From positions 1 through 64,000 of the forward strand of contig NZ_WWNB01000012.1 of NCBI RefSeq assembly GCF_012062845.1: a stretch of 64,000 nucleotides of DNA, written 5' to 3'. The position numbers and the translations under genes were made by a program. Source of the stretch: Halomonas salinarum (GTDB taxonomy: Bacteria; Pseudomonadota; Gammaproteobacteria; Pseudomonadales; Halomonadaceae). How positions within the stretch are numbered: the stretch's first letter is position 1; the number at the start of each line of letters is the position of its first letter. A model generated the notes under the pieces. The model did not search any database. It was not told the DNA's origin and saw nothing but the letters and a program-made list of their open reading frames with translations. Shown in pieces: positions 51,239-60,747 of the stretch.

Positions 51239-53074
51239 ATGTGTGGAATCGTCGCAGCGGTCGCCGAGCGCAACGTCCAGGGCATCTTGCTTGAAGGCTT
51301 GAAGCGACTCGAGTATCGGGGCTATGACTCGGCCGGGATGGCCGTGCTGACAGCGGATGGCCGGCTCGAACGCCAGCGTGCTGCCGGTAAGGTGGCGGCC
51401 CTCGAGGCCTGCCTGGAGGCATCGCCGCTCGCCGGCCGCGTGGGTATCGCCCACACGCGCTGGGCTACCCACGGCAAGCCCAGTGAGCAGAATGCTCATC
51501 CCCACCAATCCGGCGACAGCCTGGCGGTGGTCCATAACGGCATCATCGAGAACTTCGAGGCACTAAAGGCCGAACTCGAAGGGCAGGGCTACGCCTTCAC
51601 CTCACAGACCGATACCGAAGTCATCGCCCACCTGGTCGGCCGGGAGTTCACCCTCGGCCAGGACCTGATGGCGGCGGTTCAGCGGGTGCTGGCGATGCTG
51701 GACGGCGCCTATGCCTTGGGCGTGATTCATCGTGGCGAGCCCGACACCCTGGTCGGCGCCCGCAAGGGCAGCCCGCTGGTGGTGGGTGTGGGTATCGAAG
51801 AGGCCTTCCTGGCCTCCGATCCGCTGGCGCTTCTGCAGGTCACCGACCGCTTCATCTACCTGCAGGAAGGCGATGTGGTGCGTCTGCGCCGTGGCGGCAG
51901 TATCGAAATCTTCGATGCCGCGGGCGAGGTCGTGGAACGGCCCATCCAGGTCTTCGAGCATGGTGACGGCGCCGCCAGCAAGGGCGAGTATCGTCATTTC
52001 ATGCTCAAGGAAATCTATGAGCAGCCGCAGGTACTGGCGGCAACTCTCGAGGGTCGCCTGGGTGATCGCAGTGCGCTGATCGAAAGCTTCGGCATCGAGG
52101 CCGAGGCACTGCTGTCGAAGGCCAAGCAAGTGCATATCGTTGCCTGCGGCACCAGCTATCATGCAGGGCTGGTGGCTCGCTACTGGCTTGAGCAGTATGC
52201 CGGCATTCCCACCCAGGTCGAGGTGGCCTCGGAATTCCGCTATCGCCGCGTGGTGGTGCCCAAGGACACGCTGTTCGTGACGCTGTCCCAGTCCGGCGAG
52301 ACTGCCGATACGCTGGCCGCGCTGCGTTTCGCCAAGCATCTCGGCTATATGGGAAGTTTGGCGATCTGCAACGTGCCCGGCAGCTCTCTGGTGCGGGAGT
52401 CGGACCTGACGCTGATGACCCAGGCCGGCCCCGAAATCGGTGTGGCTTCGACCAAGGCCTTCACCACCCAGTTGGCAGCCCTGATGCTGCTGACGCTTGG
52501 ACTTGGCAAGGTGCACGGTATGGACGAGACTCGCCAGGAAGAGATCGTCCATGCCCTGCGTGGTCTGCCTTCACTCATGGGTCATGTGCTGGAGCTGGAC
52601 GGCGAGATCGAGGCGTTGTCCGCGGCCTTCGCCGACAAGCACCATGCGCTTTTCCTGGGGCGCGGCGCTCAATTCCCGATCGCGCTGGAAGGCGCGCTCA
52701 AGCTCAAGGAAATCTCCTATATCCACGCCGAAGCCTACCCGGCCGGGGAACTCAAGCACGGCCCGTTGGCGCTGGTCGATAGTGAAATGCCGGTGATCTC
52801 GGTGGCACCCAACGACGCCCTGCTCGACAAGCTCAAGTCGAACCTGCAGGAGGTTCGTGCGCGGGGCGGTGAGCTTTATGTGTTTGCCGACGAGAGCGTG
52901 GGCCTGGAGGAAGCTGACGGCCTGCATGTGCTTCGCCTGCCGCATGTCGACGAAGCCTTGGCACCGATTCTCTATACCCTGCCATTGCAGCTTTTGTCAT
53001 ACCATGTGGCCGTGCTCAAGGGCACCGACGTCGATCAGCCACGCAACCTCGCTAAATCGGTGACCGTCGAATAG
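51239..53074 (+). CDS. glmS: Glutamine-fructose-6-phosphate aminotransferase (isomerising)
   Basis: 611-aa enzyme that makes glucosamine-6-phosphate, the first step to UDP-GlcNAc. Catalytic Cys follows the initiator Met ([12 protein letters not shown]). It shows HTRWATHG and the two SIS sugar-isomerase domains ([15 protein letters not shown] and [20 protein letters not shown]), ending in the conserved KSVTVE. AAGGAG lies before ATG 51239. Paired with glmU 122 bp upstream. A glmS ribozyme is not seen in the upstream gap, as expected for a proteobacterium. Confidence 0.98.
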   Translation: MCGIVAAVAERNVQGILLEGLKRLEYRGYDSAGMAVLTADGRLERQRAAGKVAALEACLEASPLAGRVGIAHTRWATHGKPSEQNAHPHQSGDSLAVVHNGIIENFEALKAELEGQGYAFTSQTDTEVIAHLVGREFTLGQDLMAAVQRVLAMLDGAYALGVIHRGEPDTLVGARKGSPLVVGVGIEEAFLASDPLALLQVTDRFIYLQEGDVVRLRRGGSIEIFDAAGEVVERPIQVFEHGDGAASKGEYRHFMLKEIYEQPQVLAATLEGRLGDRSALIESFGIEAEALLSKAKQVHIVACGTSYHAGLVARYWLEQYAGIPTQVEVASEFRYRRVVVPKDTLFVTLSQSGETADTLAALRFAKHLGYMGSLAICNVPGSSLVRESDLTLMTQAGPEIGVASTKAFTTQLAALMLLTLGLGKVHGMDETRQEEIVHALRGLPSLMGHVLELDGEIEALSAAFADKHHALFLGRGAQFPIALEGALKLKEISYIHAEAYPAGELKHGPLALVDSEMPVISVAPNDALLDKLKSNLQEVRARGGELYVFADESVGLEEADGLHVLRLPHVDEALAPILYTLPLQLLSYHVAVLKGTDVDQPRNLAKSVTVE

Positions 53075-53165
53075 CGGTGGTTTGAAGAAAATAGCCTTTC
53101 ACCCTGAGCCAGCGTTCACTATGTCGATCATATCGGCTTTAGGCGCTGGCTTTCTCGTGTCGCCG

Positions 53166-54917
53166 TTACCCTTGGGTTTGCCACTGCATACCGCCGGCTC
53201 TGACCCCATAATCTGAGGGGTTGACGATGCCTTCCAGTTTGCCAATTTGTGAGAAGTCGCCCTTGGTGAGGATGCTGCTGATATTGGTATCGGGAAAGCG
53301 CAGGTTCTTAACAACGTGAACCTGGTTGGGCATCCCCTTGCCGTCGATATCCATGACCCAGGCAAGGAAGCCGCTCGAGAATTTCGCCAGACTGCCGATC
53401 GGATATAGACCGTGCATCTGAATGTATTCCACTAACACCGTCTTATCATAGGCCGTGTCTGAATCATGGATGCTGCGGTAGGCCTCCAGCGGCGAGTAGG
53501 GCGGCAGACCATTGCGCGCGTGCATCATCTTGTTGATTGCCTTGATCACCGAGATAAGCCGAATGAGCTCCGAGAGCGCTTCACCTCGCTTACCGGCCGG
53601 ATAACCCGAGCCGTCCATATGCTCGTTGGCGTTGTCGATGACATCGCGACACGTCGGGCTTGGCTGCCAATCAAGTTCACTCAACTTCTCGCGAAGAGCC
53701 GCCACATGGCCAATGAGGATCGCTCTCTGTGCCGGGTTCATGCTCATCTTGAGTGATGGTAACTGTGCACTGATCAGCAGTGGTTTACCCATGGTATGCA
53801 GCAAGGTGCCGAGCACGGCTTCGCGAACCTGTGGGTCGTGAGGGTCGCGCGTCATCAGCAGGTCGGCCAACTGACCGGCAACCTGGATGGCATGTCGGAC
53901 CCAGTCAGGTTCTTTTCGAAGAAGCGTCAGCGCATACAGGAAGGTCTTGCGATCTTTTTCCAGCAGGTAGCGCAGCGTGTCGGCGCAGTCGTAGAAGATC
54001 TCGTCGGGGAACCGGTTGCGCGACTTAATGTACATCAGCCCCACTTGAAGCTGATGAGCGATATGTATCACCCCACGCTCCATGGGGGTTTGTTGAGCGT
54101 GTTTCTCGCGATTCTGGGCCTCCCTTTGCAGCAATGTCTTTTCCTTGGCACCCGGAATGAACAGAGGTGAATGATCATTTTGCTTGTCATTGGAGGAGCC
54201 TGAACGGTAGGCAGCCTCTCGCTCAGCTTCATTCACATACCTGAACAGTGCTTCCGTCTGAGCCATCGACAAATTGATGAACTGAATGCCGGCGACGGCA
54301 TGGCCATGGTTACCGAAGGGACGAATATGACGGATGTTGCCTTCGGCAAAGAAGCTTTCGCCATTGGGAAATTCAAGCGTTATCCCCGGGATGTCTTGTC
54401 CTACGTTAATCGCAATGCTTTCCGCGAGATCGATATCGACCATGCAGCCACCAACGGAAAGGTTGCGTAACCGACCTGGCACGTTGAGCTCATGCAGATA
54501 CACTTCCAGACTGACCCGGGCCTGCATGCCGAGAATGAAGGGGATACGAACCCTTCCTCGATTTTCCTTGAAGAAGATCGACTCTGGAAGCTGGCACTCC
54601 AGTCGATAAAGCGTACTGTCGGTCTTGAGCAGTTTGGCGGTGACATGATTCAGGCTGTAGGTGTCGCGCTCAGCGCCTAGAGGTCCCTTTAGCCCCTCCA
54701 GGTCGAAACTTAGTCCTCCGGCCAGATAGTGCTCCAAATCCGATCCCGCATATTCCACTTCCAATACCAGACGGCCGGTGTTTCGGTCGAGCTCTACTAC
54801 GCCTGCCGTCAGGGCATAGGGCATGTCCGTGGCATACAAGGAGAGCTCATAGCTGTGTTGCAGCAGTGAGCGAATAATCGTCGCGGAAGGGTTCTCATTC
54901 GGGGCTAGGATGCTCAT
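53166..54917 (-). CDS. YcgR-N/PilZ and degenerate HD-GYP hybrid protein
   Basis: 583-aa cytosolic signalling protein. Residues 1-110 resemble a YcgR-type N-domain, followed by a PilZ domain with both c-di-GMP-binding motifs, RxxxR as RGRVR (120-124) and NLSVGG (152-157). Residues about 330-480 are an HD-GYP domain with the DGSGYP motif at 435-440, but the metal-binding HD is HTMGK (374-378, Asp lost), and the HHE before DGxGYP reads NANEHM (His lost). It is probably a c-di-GMP sensor rather than an active phosphodiesterase. It is upstream of the 54948-54967 palindrome and convergent with glmS. Confidence 0.85.
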   Translation of the reverse strand: MSILAPNENPSATIIRSLLQHSYELSLYATDMPYALTAGVVELDRNTGRLVLEVEYAGSDLEHYLAGGLSFDLEGLKGPLGAERDTYSLNHVTAKLLKTDSTLYRLECQLPESIFFKENRGRVRIPFILGMQARVSLEVYLHELNVPGRLRNLSVGGCMVDIDLAESIAINVGQDIPGITLEFPNGESFFAEGNIRHIRPFGNHGHAVAGIQFINLSMAQTEALFRYVNEAEREAAYRSGSSNDKQNDHSPLFIPGAKEKTLLQREAQNREKHAQQTPMERGVIHIAHQLQVGLMYIKSRNRFPDEIFYDCADTLRYLLEKDRKTFLYALTLLRKEPDWVRHAIQVAGQLADLLMTRDPHDPQVREAVLGTLLHTMGKPLLISAQLPSLKMSMNPAQRAILIGHVAALREKLSELDWQPSPTCRDVIDNANEHMDGSGYPAGKRGEALSELIRLISVIKAINKMMHARNGLPPYSPLEAYRSIHDSDTAYDKTVLVEYIQMHGLYPIGSLAKFSSGFLAWVMDIDGKGMPNQVHVVKNLRFPDTNISSILTKGDFSQIGKLEGIVNPSDYGVRAGGMQWQTQG

Positions 54918-55317
54918 GAGAAATACCTGCTAAGGCAAGAATGATGACCATTTATCCACATAAATGGCATGTATTTTTCTTTGTACAAGCGGGTTTAGCA
55001 GGGCAATCGCGTAGTAGAAAATCTAAGCCCTTTAGAACATTGCAACGCTGATGTGAATAGCGTGATTACACTATTGAGCGTAGTTATCTCTTGAGCCGTT
55101 TTCCAATGCTCCGATGACGGCCATTTTCCTCGGCAACTGGTGGAGTATCGCCTTGTCATTCGCGAATTGGATGGCTATCTGGCGGCTAGCTGTCAAGCGA
55201 ACGTCTAGCGAGCACTTGATGACCGCAAGGTCATGGTAAGCCCCAGGAAGATAAGCGTTAGAAGCGCTCCTGGCGCGACATGGGGCGGTGAGGTGGAGCG
55301 CTACTTTGCTCCAAGGC
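54918..55317. other. Intergenic region with a palindrome and possible gene remnant
   Basis: About 400 bp. A perfect palindrome, CCATTTAT-CCAC-ATAAATGG (54948-54967), lies 31 bp before the HD-GYP gene and contains the DnaA box TTATCCACA. At about 55090-55300 the plus-strand text reads as partly protein-like in two frames (HFPRQLVEYRLVIRELDGYLAA, then a stop), but stops break every frame, so no gene is called. Confidence 0.5.
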
Positions 55318-56697
55318 TCAGCGATTAACCGCGATGGTATGACCCAGTGCCCTGAGTACCCTGGCCTTCGAAGCAGCTTCACGCTTGGCGTAGAGCTCGA
55401 GCTCATCGGTAACGGCGCTACCCAACGCGGACTCAAAGGCCTCACGTTTGCCCTGGCCGGCATAGGCGTCGTTCTGTGACTCGCCGAGATTCGACTGAAA
55501 GATACCCGCCGCACTGACCGGCAGGAAATCCTCGTACGTGATCGGCCGAGCCGTCACCAGCCCCTGTTCGATCAGCGCCTCCAGATCCGTCTCATCGACC
55601 GCATCGGCGGCGTGGCCGGCATCGGTGAGTCGGTACTCGAAGAAGGCCAACGCTTCCCGGCGCAGTGCCGCCTCGTCATCAGGAAACTCGGCGAAGACCT
55701 TGGCCAGTGCCTGCTGATGCGCTTCGCTTGCGAGCCCGCGGGTTTTCTCCCGGGAAGCATCGAGTAGGTGATCATAGAGGGCACGTCCCTTGCCGGTCAG
55801 GGCCACACCGCGCTGCTCGATCTCGCCGAAGCGTGCGGTGTGGCTGCCCTGGCGGCCGCCCTTGAAACGGGTCGCTTCCTCCAGCGCCTTGAAGCTGGTC
55901 TGGCGCAGCAGGATCGGACATTGACGGCGTGGCGGCCCCTCGATGACCTCCTTGGGGCTCATGCCGGCAGCGGGCATGCGCCTCTGGACCTCGTCGATAT
56001 CCAGGGTGCGCGGCGTCAGGTGGTTGATGTGCGGGCCATGGAAGCAGACCACGTCGGCGATCAGCCGATGTTCGGCGTGCAGGGCCTCGTAGGTGTCCAT
56101 ATCCACGGTGGCATCCTGATGCCAGCGAAATGTCTCCAGTGCCTCGGCCACGAACTGTTCGGCCTGTTCGTCATTGAGCCCGCCCTGAGATTCGCTGAGC
56201 GCGATCAACTCCCGTGCGCCGGTGGTAAAGATATCGCGCTCAGCAAGGATCGCCGCGGCACGCTCACGAAGCGTCGGGTTCTCGATCAGTTCCAAACGCA
56301 GCAATGAGGTGAAGACACGAAAGGGGTTGCGGGAAAGCGCGGCGTCATCGACAGGGCGGAAGGCAGTGGAATGCACCGGCACCCCGGCCTCGGAGAGATC
56401 GTAGTAGCCCACCGGATGCATACCCATCACTGCAAAGAGCCGGCGCAGCATGGCGAGCTCCGCGGCGGTGCCGACACGAATGGCACCGTGGCGCTCCACA
56501 TTGAGGCGATCCAGCTCGTTATGAGCCGCTAGTCGCTCGGCGAGCGCCGTGTCGCGTTCGAGGGTTTCGCGATTCACCTCTTCGACCAGCGCAAGCAGCG
56601 TCTCGTACTGAGGCACCTCGGCCTGGTACATGGCCGACATGGCCGTCGAGAAACGGTCGCGGATCTCATCGGAAGAAACGAAGGAAGTGTTCGACAT
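55318..56697 (-). CDS. hglS: 2-oxoadipate dioxygenase/decarboxylase (HglS, DUF1338 family)
   Basis: 459-aa Fe2+-dependent enzyme of the VOC superfamily that converts 2-oxoadipate to D-2-hydroxyglutarate in lysine breakdown. Recognised by the DUF1338/YdcJ pattern: ERHGAIRVGTAAELAMLRRLFAVMGM, the metal/ligand region FHGPHINHLTPRTLDID, and KEVIEGPPRRQCPILLRQTSF. I chose ATG 56697, with AGGAG upstream; the frame runs 47 codons further. It is divergent from a LysR regulator at 57028, probably its controller. The assignment is from remembered family pattern. Confidence 0.85.
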   Translation of the reverse strand: MSNTSFVSSDEIRDRFSTAMSAMYQAEVPQYETLLALVEEVNRETLERDTALAERLAAHNELDRLNVERHGAIRVGTAAELAMLRRLFAVMGMHPVGYYDLSEAGVPVHSTAFRPVDDAALSRNPFRVFTSLLRLELIENPTLRERAAAILAERDIFTTGARELIALSESQGGLNDEQAEQFVAEALETFRWHQDATVDMDTYEALHAEHRLIADVVCFHGPHINHLTPRTLDIDEVQRRMPAAGMSPKEVIEGPPRRQCPILLRQTSFKALEEATRFKGGRQGSHTARFGEIEQRGVALTGKGRALYDHLLDASREKTRGLASEAHQQALAKVFAEFPDDEAALRREALAFFEYRLTDAGHAADAVDETDLEALIEQGLVTARPITYEDFLPVSAAGIFQSNLGESQNDAYAGQGKREAFESALGSAVTDELELYAKREAASKARVLRALGHTIAVNR

Positions 56698-57027
56698 GGC
56701 CGTGGCTCCTGAGCGTTGTGGGCGGCCGGCAGTACCGGGCTTGGCCAATATCACCGATGCCGGGTCAAGCGGGCGTCGCGGTTGCTCTGAATGGTAAAAA
56801 GATGCCTTGATCAAACCAGCCGCCGTGCGAAACGGCAAACGAAAAAAAACGCGCTATCCATTCCATTTGTTCATGAAAGGCAGGAGAAAGAATACGTCCT
56901 CCAGTAAGAGAGCGCTTTTTGGCAGTTGCTTTACGGGAATAAGGGAGTGCTCATGCCTTGGCAGAATGACTGGTCTGGGCGCCACGAGGGGCTAGAATGG
57001 CCATTTTCGTTCAGGAGCTGTATCGCC

Positions 57028-57921
57028 ATGACGGCGCGTCACCTTCCATCGACGACGACTCTGCAATGCTTCGAGGCGACGGCTCGCCATATGAGCTTTA
57101 CGCGTGCCGCCGAGGAATTGAGCCTGACCCAGAGTGCGGTCAGCAAACAGGTTGCACAGCTTGAAGACTACCTGCAGCACAAGCTGTTTCGTCGCGTGCG
57201 GCGTACGCTGGTGCTAACGCCCGAGGGTTCTCTGTACCTCACCGATGTGCGCAAGATACTGGCGCAGATCGAAATGTCGGCGAATACCATCATGACCTAC
57301 AGCGGCCATAGCGAGGTGCTTAGGGTGGCGACCCTGCCGACCTTCGGCACCTCCTGGCTGACCGCGCACTTGCCGGCTTTCTTCGAGGCGCATCCAGGTA
57401 TCAGCCTGAACGTGACCGACCGGGTTCAGACCTTCGATCTCGAGCAGGAAGACATCGATGTCGCCTTCTTTCATGGTCATGGCCACTGGCCCAACCTTGA
57501 GTGCCACAAGCTATTCGACGAGCAGGTAGTGGCCATAGGGGCGCCTGACTATCTTGACCGATTGCGTTTGGATTCGGCCGCGGATCTGATCGAGGCACGC
57601 CTGCTGCATCTGTCTACTCGCCCCGACGCTTGGCACCGCTGGTTTGCCGAGCAGGGCATCACCACACACCGCAGCTATCATGGCACACGTTTCGAGACCT
57701 TTCAGATGCTGATAAGAACCGTGATGGCGGGGGGCGGGCTGGCGCTGGTGCCGCGTTTTCTCGTTGAAGACGAACTCGCCGCGGGACGTCTGTGCTGTGC
57801 CTGGCCGCATGTTCTAAAGGGGCCGGATGCCTACTATCTGGTCTATCCCGAACCGCTTGGCGAACTCGCCAAGGTTCGCTACTTCGTCTCGCATATCCTG
57901 GACTGTGCCCGACACGCTTAG
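57028..57921 (+). CDS. LysR-family transcriptional regulator
   Basis: 297-aa regulator. The HTH lies at residues about 9-60 (LQCFEATARHMSFTRAAEELSLTQSAVSKQVAQLEDYLQHKLFRR), followed by the effector domain that starts LRVATLPTFGTSWLTAHLPAF, as in the GcvA group. SD AGGAG precedes ATG 57028; the frame is open upstream. It is divergent from hglS, so it probably regulates that gene. The ligand is unknown. Confidence 0.9.
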   Translation: MTARHLPSTTTLQCFEATARHMSFTRAAEELSLTQSAVSKQVAQLEDYLQHKLFRRVRRTLVLTPEGSLYLTDVRKILAQIEMSANTIMTYSGHSEVLRVATLPTFGTSWLTAHLPAFFEAHPGISLNVTDRVQTFDLEQEDIDVAFFHGHGHWPNLECHKLFDEQVVAIGAPDYLDRLRLDSAADLIEARLLHLSTRPDAWHRWFAEQGITTHRSYHGTRFETFQMLIRTVMAGGGLALVPRFLVEDELAAGRLCCAWPHVLKGPDAYYLVYPEPLGELAKVRYFVSHILDCARHA

Positions 57922-58027
57922 TTATCTGCGCTGCAGCGCAAAGCATGGGGCTGGCCAAGGGCGGAGAAGGCCGGGATAATTCAGCTCCCTATCCTTGCCT
58001 CCTTGCGTCTACGAGAGACCTGCACCG

Positions 58028-58912
58028 GTGACCGACTCCTCTTCTCCCTCTAATGCTGGCGGTCTGCACCTGGGACTTGCCATGTGGGCCAACGAGGACT
58101 GGCGCGGTGGGCTCTATCCGCCCCATGGTGTCGCCGGCGAGCGCCTTATGGACTATGCGCGGGTATTTTCCACCGTGGAGGGTAACACCACCTTCTATAG
58201 TGGTACGCCGCGTCCGGATACCGTGGCTGCCTGGGCACGCCAGGCGCCGATGAGCTTTCGCTTCTGCTTCAAGCTGCCAGGGGCCTTGACCCATGAGCGG
58301 CGCCTAGTTGACGTCGACACTCAGGTCGATGAGTTCCTCGACGCGCTGTCGCCGTTACGCGGTCGTCTCGGGCCGGTGATGATTCAGTTACCCCGAGACT
58401 TCGGCCTTGATGAGTTGCCAAAGCTTGAGGCATTGCTTGAACGCTGGCCCAAGGCAATACCGGCCAGCGTCGAGGTCCGTCACCCCGAGTTTTTCCACAA
58501 AGGGGACGCCGAAGCGGCCCTCAACCGATTGTTAATAACTTTTGGGATAGATCGGGTGATGCTTGACGTGCGTGCTCTTTTTGCTACGCCTGCCGGGAGT
58601 GATACCCGCCTGGCTCAGGCGCAGAGTGAAAAGCCCAAACGCCCGCTACACGTGATCTCCACGGCTCAGCAACCGGTGATTCGCTTCATTGGCCATTTCG
58701 ATGACGATATCAATCACGCGCGTTTTACGCCCTGGATTGACAGGCTATGCCTGTGGATAAAACAGGGGAAAACCCCTTTTCTCTTTGTGCACACCCCTGA
58801 CAACCGACAGGCACCGGTCTTGGCGAGAGCCTTCCATGAACGCCTCGCCGCGCGACTTTTGCTGCCACCTTTGGCGGCTTTTTCCGGCGAGCGACAAGTG
58901 CGTCTTTTCTAG
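58028..58912 (+). CDS. DUF72 family protein (YecE-like)
   Basis: 294-aa protein of the DUF72 family (TIM-barrel fold), of unknown function. Family marks are GLAMWANEDWRGGLYPP, the early FSTVEGNTTFYSGTP, FRFCFKLPGALTHERRL and VEVRHPEFF. A GTG at 58028 starts it; TTG/other starts lie upstream and no convincing SD is present. It stands between the LysR gene and a structured intergenic element at 58996-59068. A perfect DnaA-box sequence lies inside it at about 58751. Confidence 0.85.
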   Translation: MTDSSSPSNAGGLHLGLAMWANEDWRGGLYPPHGVAGERLMDYARVFSTVEGNTTFYSGTPRPDTVAAWARQAPMSFRFCFKLPGALTHERRLVDVDTQVDEFLDALSPLRGRLGPVMIQLPRDFGLDELPKLEALLERWPKAIPASVEVRHPEFFHKGDAEAALNRLLITFGIDRVMLDVRALFATPAGSDTRLAQAQSEKPKRPLHVISTAQQPVIRFIGHFDDDINHARFTPWIDRLCLWIKQGKTPFLFVHTPDNRQAPVLARAFHERLAARLLLPPLAAFSGERQVRLF

Positions 58913-58995
58913 CGATCTGCCTTTACGTATCGGTCATTCGCGAGAGGCAATCCGTTCTGGCTATCACGATCATGATCGGATAGTTTTGTGGCCCT

Positions 58996-59068
58996 CATGC
59001 CGTTCACCATTCGATATTGCGGGGGTTTCGTGTAAAACCCGCACCTATCTTCGCAATATCACGGCATG
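58996..59068. repeat. Nested three-stem structured element
   Basis: Three pairs of arms nest: CATGCCGT (58996-59003) with ACGGCATG (59061-59068), GATATTGCG (59013-59021) with CGCAATATC (59052-59060), and GGGTTT (59023-59028) with AAACCC (59035-59040). A 9-nt bulge lies on the 5' side and an 11-nt interior stretch on the 3' side. It lies in the 341-bp gap between the DUF72 gene and the transporter gene. No T-run follows, so it is not a simple terminator. Confidence 0.8.
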
Positions 59069-59253
59069 TCGGCCGCGTCTTGTATCCCGATCAGGGAAGA
59101 AGACGTGGCGGCTAGCGGCGGAGATCCTGCCCGGATCCTGTCATGCCCTTGATTGCATCGTGTGATCCATGATGCCGCGGACGTGGCAATAACAAGCACA
59201 AGCCGTCATCGCATCCGACCGATCGATGTCGACACGCAACCTCAAGGTGAATC

Positions 59254-60594
59254 ATGCCCAAACTATCCCACGCACATTGGTCATCAAAGCTGACCTTCAT
59301 TCTCGCGGCCACCGGCTCCGCGGTCGGCCTTGGTAATATCTGGAAATTCCCCTACATGGTGGGCGAGAGCGGTGGTGCCGCCTTCGTGCTGGTGTATCTG
59401 CTATGTATTGCCCTGATCGGGCTGCCCATTTTGGTCGCCGAGTGGCTGGTCGGGCGTCGCGGTCAGGAAAATCCGATCAACTCGATGGCTGAACTGGCCA
59501 GGAGCTCGGGACGCAGCAAAGGCTGGGTCATGGTCGGGATCAGCGGCGTGTTGGGTGCTTTCCTGATCCTGTCCTTCTATAGCGTGATAGGCGGCTGGTC
59601 GCTGTCCTACACCTTGAGTTCAGTGACCGGCGGCTTCACCGGCCAGGACGCCGACGCCATCGGTGGTCTCTTCAACGGCATGCTGGGAAGCCCCGGGCAA
59701 CTGCTGCTCTGGCACTCGGTCTTCATGCTGTTGGTCATCGGCATCGTCGCCCGCGGCGTGACCAAGGGGCTCGAGGGCGCGGTGCGCACCCTGATGCCGG
59801 CGCTCGGCGTGCTGCTGTTGGTGCTGGTGGGTTACGGCATGACCACAGGCCATTTCGGTGAGGCGCTCAGCTACCTGTTCAATCCCGACTGGACAAAGCT
59901 CACCGGGGAAGTAGTGCTGTCAGCGCTGGGCCATGCCTTCTTCACCCTGTCGCTGGGCATGGGCATCATGATGGCCTATGGCTCCTACCTGGGTGAGGAG
60001 GTCAACCTGCTCAAGACGGCCCGCACCGTGGTGATCATGGACACCGTCATTGCCCTGGGCGCTGGCCTGGCGATCTTCCCGATCGTCTTCGCCAATGGCC
60101 TGGATCTGAATTCGGGCCCGGGGCTGATCTTCGTCACCCTGCCGCTCGCTTTCGGCAACATGACCGGCGGTATGCTGCTGGGCCTGATGTTCTTCCTGCT
60201 GCTGACCTTCGCCGCCCTGACCTCGGCGATCTCGCTGCTGGAGCCGGTAGTGGAGTTCGTCGAGGAACGCACGCCGCTCTCGCGGGTGAGTGCAACGGTA
60301 GTGGCTGGCATCGCCACCTGGGCGCTGGGTATCGCCGCGTTGCTGTCGTTCAACGTCTGGGGTGACGTGCTGTTCTTCGGCCTGAACGTTTTTGACCTGC
60401 TCGACAAGCTGACCAGCAAGTTCCTGCTGCCGTTGACCGGGCTCGGTGCCATCCTGTTCGTGGCCTGGAGGCTCGACAAGGAAGGCGTTCGCCGGGAACT
60501 GGGGCTTGAGGGTTTCAGTGCCAGCCTGTGGAACGTGGTCACGCGCTATGTAGCGCCGCTCGGTGTGCTGGTGGTCTTCGTCAGCAGTCTTTAA
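59254..60594 (+). CDS. Sodium-dependent transporter, NSS (SNF) family
   Basis: 446-aa membrane symporter for amino acids or related amines, driven by Na+. It starts with the family motif KLTFILAATGSAVGLGNIWKFPYMVGESGGAAFVLVYLL, the unwound first helix that binds Na+ and substrate. About 11 to 12 helices follow, ending WNVVTRYVAPLGVLVVFVSSL. The substrate cannot be fixed. SD CAAGGTG precedes ATG 59254. It fits a salt-adapted organism. It follows a 341-bp gap with a nested inverted repeat (58996-59068). Confidence 0.93.
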   Translation: MPKLSHAHWSSKLTFILAATGSAVGLGNIWKFPYMVGESGGAAFVLVYLLCIALIGLPILVAEWLVGRRGQENPINSMAELARSSGRSKGWVMVGISGVLGAFLILSFYSVIGGWSLSYTLSSVTGGFTGQDADAIGGLFNGMLGSPGQLLLWHSVFMLLVIGIVARGVTKGLEGAVRTLMPALGVLLLVLVGYGMTTGHFGEALSYLFNPDWTKLTGEVVLSALGHAFFTLSLGMGIMMAYGSYLGEEVNLLKTARTVVIMDTVIALGAGLAIFPIVFANGLDLNSGPGLIFVTLPLAFGNMTGGMLLGLMFFLLLTFAALTSAISLLEPVVEFVEERTPLSRVSATVVAGIATWALGIAALLSFNVWGDVLFFGLNVFDLLDKLTSKFLLPLTGLGAILFVAWRLDKEGVRRELGLEGFSASLWNVVTRYVAPLGVLVVFVSSL

Positions 60595-60747
60595 GGTGAT
60601 GAATCTCGGCGTTGTTCGCGGGTAACGCTCGCGACCTCGTCGAGATGATGACGAGAAGGGGTAGCGGGTACAGCAGGTATGATCGCCCAGGGAAAGCCGT
60701 AAACCGTTGTCGGCCGTCTTGTTCGTTAGGTTAATCGAGGAGTGTTC

